Assembly: GCA_040954595.2 (NCBI GenBank)
Contig: CM082576.2
Coordinates: 15,562,001-15,626,000 of the forward strand
From: Balanoglossus misakiensis
Taxonomy: Eukaryota > Hemichordata
Reading direction: 5' to 3'
Length of the DNA stretch: 64,000 nt
Below, in pieces: positions 60,982 through 64,000 of this stretch. The notes beneath the pieces are model-generated. The model was not told where the DNA came from, ran no database searches, and saw only the letters and a program-made list of their open reading frames with translations. Numbering within the stretch: the stretch's first letter is position 1; each line of letters opens with the position of its first letter. The position numbers were made by a program, and so were the translations under genes.

Positions 60982-61793
60982 TGCATGTATCTTGCTAACG
61001 TATAAGCTTCTATTCATGTTTGCATCAACGATACAGATATCTGTAATGTTCCTTCTCACATCCTGTGGGCGTTACTATTAATCTGCTTTAAGTTGGGACG
61101 TCCATATTGATAGTTTGTGCTGCAGCAATAAGCTCTCAACTAGAGTAGGTACTATATTATAGCCTAGTACCTCGGCGTGTTTTGTCCGCTTTGCTTCCAA
61201 AACTAACGTCTTGCCTCACTCATGCCACTGGCCCAAAGAAACCCCATACCCCTAAGTTGCTGGGAATTGTGATGTAACTGGTGTCCCTCTGTAGTCAATC
61301 AGAGACTTTGTTTTTCCAATGATTATATGTGTAATTAAGGATGGGAACATTTTAAAATTAATAAGCCCTACCATCACTATAACCTTACACCCAATCACCA
61401 TTGTTCAGTTTATGTGAGTGACTTCAAGGGGACGCTGGTTACATCAGAACTCTCAGCAAGGGGTATGGGGTTTTATTGGGCCAGTGTCACGAGTAAGGCT
61501 AGACGTCAGTTTTGGAAGCAAAGTGGACAACATACGGCTAGGTACTAGACTATGTGTATGCAACTCACGTTACATTTCAAATGTGACTAACACGAATGCC
61601 CGCAATGCTTTACATCTAAATTTATGTATTCCTAACTTCAATACTGCTCGTCAGAGGTCTTTCTGTTTCCATGCAGCGACAATTTAGAATACAATTCCCC
61701 ATGCGCATCCCTGAAGACGCATGTGATTATGCCTGCACATGCGTACATGGACTTTCTCTTTTTATGGTAAACTGTAAAATGTCAGAGCACGGA

Positions 61794-61800
61794 ATATAAA
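61794..61800 (+). promoter_or_regulatory. Possible TATA box of the GPCR gene
   Basis: ATATAAA about 90 nt upstream of the GPCR ATG. Position is plausible for a short-leader transcript, but there is no other support. Confidence 0.3.
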
Positions 61801-61889
61801 ACTACCATAGCATGTTGTGCACATTTCACATCGGTCTGCTGATCGCCTCATATTCACAGATTTGAGTTACTGGTGTATCGCCAACAATC

Positions 61890-63176
61890 ATGTTTGTCGA
61901 GAATCAGACGAGAAACGACACTTTTCTCGACTTTGATATACACTTGAATTCAGAAGAAGCAGATGCTGACGTGCAATGGTTCCGGGATTTCGCCATTTTC
62001 TGCAACATTCTTTTAATTGTTGGCGGGAACCTATTGGTCATCGTGGCGATTCTGTGCCAGTCCAGTTTAAGAAGGTCGGCAACGAACCATTTCATCTTGT
62101 CTCTCTCCGTAGCAGACTTTCTGGTCGGCGTCCTGGTCATTCCAATGCTCGACAAGAGCGCGTTCGGCATCGGCCAATTCTTTCACTTCAACGAGATTCT
62201 GTGCGGGGCAGTGAAGACGATATCGTTGTCGTGTTTGGGTTCGACAGTTTTTCTGCTCCTTTCCATCGCCATCGATCGGTATCGCGCCATCGTCACCCCG
62301 ATGAAGCGGCGGATCTCAATCACCCAGGCCCGTCTGATGATCCTGTTCACCTGGCTGGTGTCGTTCGCCTACGCGGGCAAATTCATAGTAATCAGCGGGG
62401 TCATCCCTATGACCATCCAAGTGGACGGACAGAATGTCACCAAACTCACTTGTGGGTACTTGACCTCTGGCACACACGGTGTCGAGATAATCGCTATCAC
62501 CGACTTCGTGTTGCTGTACTTTGCACCGTTAGTGGTGATAACTTTGCTTTACACCAGAATGATTTCAGTGTTGTTTTTTGTAAAATCGCCAAGCGATGCC
62601 TCCCGACAAAGAAAGCGGAGGGCCATCAAGATGCTTATGGTGGTGGTGGTGGTGTTCACCATCAGCTGGTGTCCAGTCAGAATTCTACGACTGATCTCGA
62701 AGACCGCTCCAAGCTTATTCACGCAGAAAGCCTACGACGCCATGGGAAGCATCGCGGAACCTCTCGCCCTGACAAACAGCTGGGTCAACCCGTTCATCTA
62801 CGCCCTATTCAGCAGCAAGTTCCGCCAAGCGATTGCCAACGTCTTATTGAAATGCGGGTTCCAAACCGGAGGAGCAGAGAAAGTCCAGAAGCGCCAAACC
62901 AAGACCGGCAACGCCGGAGACCAGCGCAGAGCTAAGAAAGGAAATGATCAACCCACAGACGACCAAAACCAAGCTGTCCAGAGAGAAAATATCAACGAGG
63001 CGGAGACAACTTTCTCGGTCGGAACCGGAGATGCAGTCACCACGAAGCAAGTAAAAAGACGAAGCATATCCACCCAAACAGGAAACCATTCTCCTGGCTC
63101 CGATCAGCTTCACGCATGCTTTGAGAATCCAACTTTCGACTCTTCATACGGTCGTTCCAAAAACGATACGCCATAA
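61890..63176 (+). CDS. Class A (rhodopsin-like) GPCR, intronless
   Basis: 428 aa in one exon. The N-terminus has sequons at N5 and N9 and no signal peptide. Seven hydrophobic helices are seen. Landmarks: GGNLLVIVAI (TM1), LSVADFLVG with the TM2 aspartate, C105 and C188 for the extracellular disulfide, IDRYRAIV (DRY 129-131), W155 of TM4, KRRAIKML before TM6, FTISWCP (TM6) and NSWVNPFIYALF (NPxxY, TM7). The tail of about 120 residues is rich in K, Q, N, S and T, with a Cys at 322 that could be palmitoylated. All activation motifs are intact, so a working plasma-membrane receptor is expected. The overall look is of amine- or peptide-type class A receptors, but I do not assign a ligand. It is the only intronless long gene here, which is common for GPCRs. 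Confidence 0.95.
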   Translation: MFVENQTRNDTFLDFDIHLNSEEADADVQWFRDFAIFCNILLIVGGNLLVIVAILCQSSLRRSATNHFILSLSVADFLVGVLVIPMLDKSAFGIGQFFHFNEILCGAVKTISLSCLGSTVFLLLSIAIDRYRAIVTPMKRRISITQARLMILFTWLVSFAYAGKFIVISGVIPMTIQVDGQNVTKLTCGYLTSGTHGVEIIAITDFVLLYFAPLVVITLLYTRMISVLFFVKSPSDASRQRKRRAIKMLMVVVVVFTISWCPVRILRLISKTAPSLFTQKAYDAMGSIAEPLALTNSWVNPFIYALFSSKFRQAIANVLLKCGFQTGGAEKVQKRQTKTGNAGDQRRAKKGNDQPTDDQNQAVQRENINEAETTFSVGTGDAVTTKQVKRRSISTQTGNHSPGSDQLHACFENPTFDSSYGRSKNDTP

Positions 63177-64000
63177 TTGTATCCGTCCTGCGGGACAGAC
63201 TAACCAGAGATCAATACGAGAAAAGTAGGTACTTCAAATTTGCTGTACGTTTGGTATGTTTGATTTCGAAAAAATGTAGTCAGTGAATTTTTGATAATTG
63301 AGGAGACAACGTGATTGTGTTCAGATTCATAGAGAATGTGTTAATGTTCCCGGAATATGAAATCAGCTAATGGTTCGATGAATATCCTGTTTTACACGAA
63401 TTTAATATAAAACGTGTTACCATTGCCTGATATCCCACAATTAAGGCGAGTGCTCCGTTCAGTTACGTTTGTAGACAGAATTAATATATTAGCACAAATA
63501 TTAACCAAACCATCACGTTTTTCATTTTCAATATTGTACGTAGAAATCAAGATGATGATGACGTTTATACACAAAAACCGCACTATACAAATTAGGGAGT
63601 TCGTTGAAGTTGCTACATTTCTTATTACTAACTGTACTTAAAAAGAATGCAGTTATCCTATTTTTCATAATTACTGAATATGTATCATCTATACGTGTAT
63701 TGTATACACGAAACGTATTGCTTGTATTTTTTATCTGGCTATAACTACATATTCATTCATTCATTCATTCATTCATTCATTCATTCATTCATTCATGCAA
63801 ATCGGGAACTCTAAATGAATTGTACACTTACTGTAAAAGGTGTGTTTCAAGATTATATTTTCACCAATTTACTCGTAACGTTAAATTAAATAAATAGTGA
63901 TTGGTGTGGTTTATTGATATGAGTTACACGTCAGTAAAGAATAAAGAAATTAAAAGCGGTTTATGGAGGTTTTTTTTTAGATTGGGCTGATATCAGCTTT
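63177..64000. other. Downstream of the GPCR; includes (ATTC)n
   Basis: AT-rich 3' sequence with an (ATTC)n array at about 63751-63796 and AATAAA-like hexamers near 63888. No further gene is seen. Confidence 0.6.

Larger units (their letters stand above)
55853..61793. other. Long gap between the GPS gene and the GPCR
   Basis: No gene is recognised on either strand. The longest open frame (58383-58958 plus) is arginine- and serine-rich with no domain, and no splice or homology support. It holds the orphan exon at 56634 and the composite repeat at 60150-60980. I looked here for membrane or PLAT exons that would extend the GPS gene and saw none. Confidence 0.5.

Noticed and set aside
61976-62935. 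319-codon frame inside the GPCR
   Set aside because: An out-of-frame shadow of the GPCR coding sequence, open because that exon is GC-rich.
1-64000. tRNA or rRNA genes
   Set aside because: I saw no cloverleaf with convincing A and B boxes and no rRNA-like sequence; a tRNAscan run would be decisive.

Overview
This is eukaryotic genomic DNA from an animal. The genes are split by introns with GT-AG signals and conserved phase. Introns and intergenic DNA are full of tetranucleotide arrays and palindromic MITE-like elements. The gene families are metazoan: an ENaC/ASIC channel, a mitochondrial-clan cytochrome P450, a C-type-lectin/GAIN protein and a rhodopsin-like GPCR. An invertebrate deuterostome, perhaps a cephalochordate (amphioxus), is my best guess; this is inference from gene content and repeat style, not proof.

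Layout. (1) 0-7.1 kb: two convergent dynamin/mitofusin-like large GTPase genes. The plus-strand gene (11-1994) has two exons. The minus-strand gene (7085-3770) has four exons and continues into a degenerate protein-kinase domain, giving a GTPase-pseudokinase protein. (2) 8.4-16.9 kb, minus strand: a 12-exon degenerin/ENaC/ASIC-type channel with an unusual ~178-residue extra exon in its extracellular domain. (3) 17.5-18.3 kb and 31.1-32.1 kb, minus strand: two broken copies of an unrecognised membrane-protein gene. (4) 19.0-29.6 kb, plus strand: a complete 8-exon mitochondrial P450 (514 aa). Its third intron holds a 4.5-kb element with ~1.95-kb inverted arms, and its later introns hold long (TATG)n arrays. 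(5) 30.5-31.15 kb: a duplicate of the promoter, leader exon and signal-peptide exon of the gene at 36.7-42.0 kb. (6) 33.9-34.4 kb, minus strand: a small Mrr-like PD-(D/E)xK nuclease-fold gene. (7) 36.7-42.0 kb, plus strand: a small mucin-like type I membrane protein (178 aa). (8) 47.1-55.9 kb, plus strand: a 13-exon protein with two C-type-lectin-like domains and a GAIN/GPS region; it stops straight after the GPS cleavage site. (9) 61.9-63.2 kb, plus strand: an intronless class A GPCR (428 aa).

There is no operon logic. The genes look like separate loci. Several are membrane or extracellular: channel, mucin-like protein, lectin-GPS protein and GPCR. Much of the remaining DNA is repeats: three copies of one ~360-bp MITE, several near-perfect palindromes, segmental duplications between 44-47 kb and 52-53 kb and between 45-46 kb and 60-61 kb, and orphan copies of one exon of the GPS gene at 30.1 and 56.7 kb. 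All exon joins below were made by reading splice signals and checking phase by hand; no transcript data were available.
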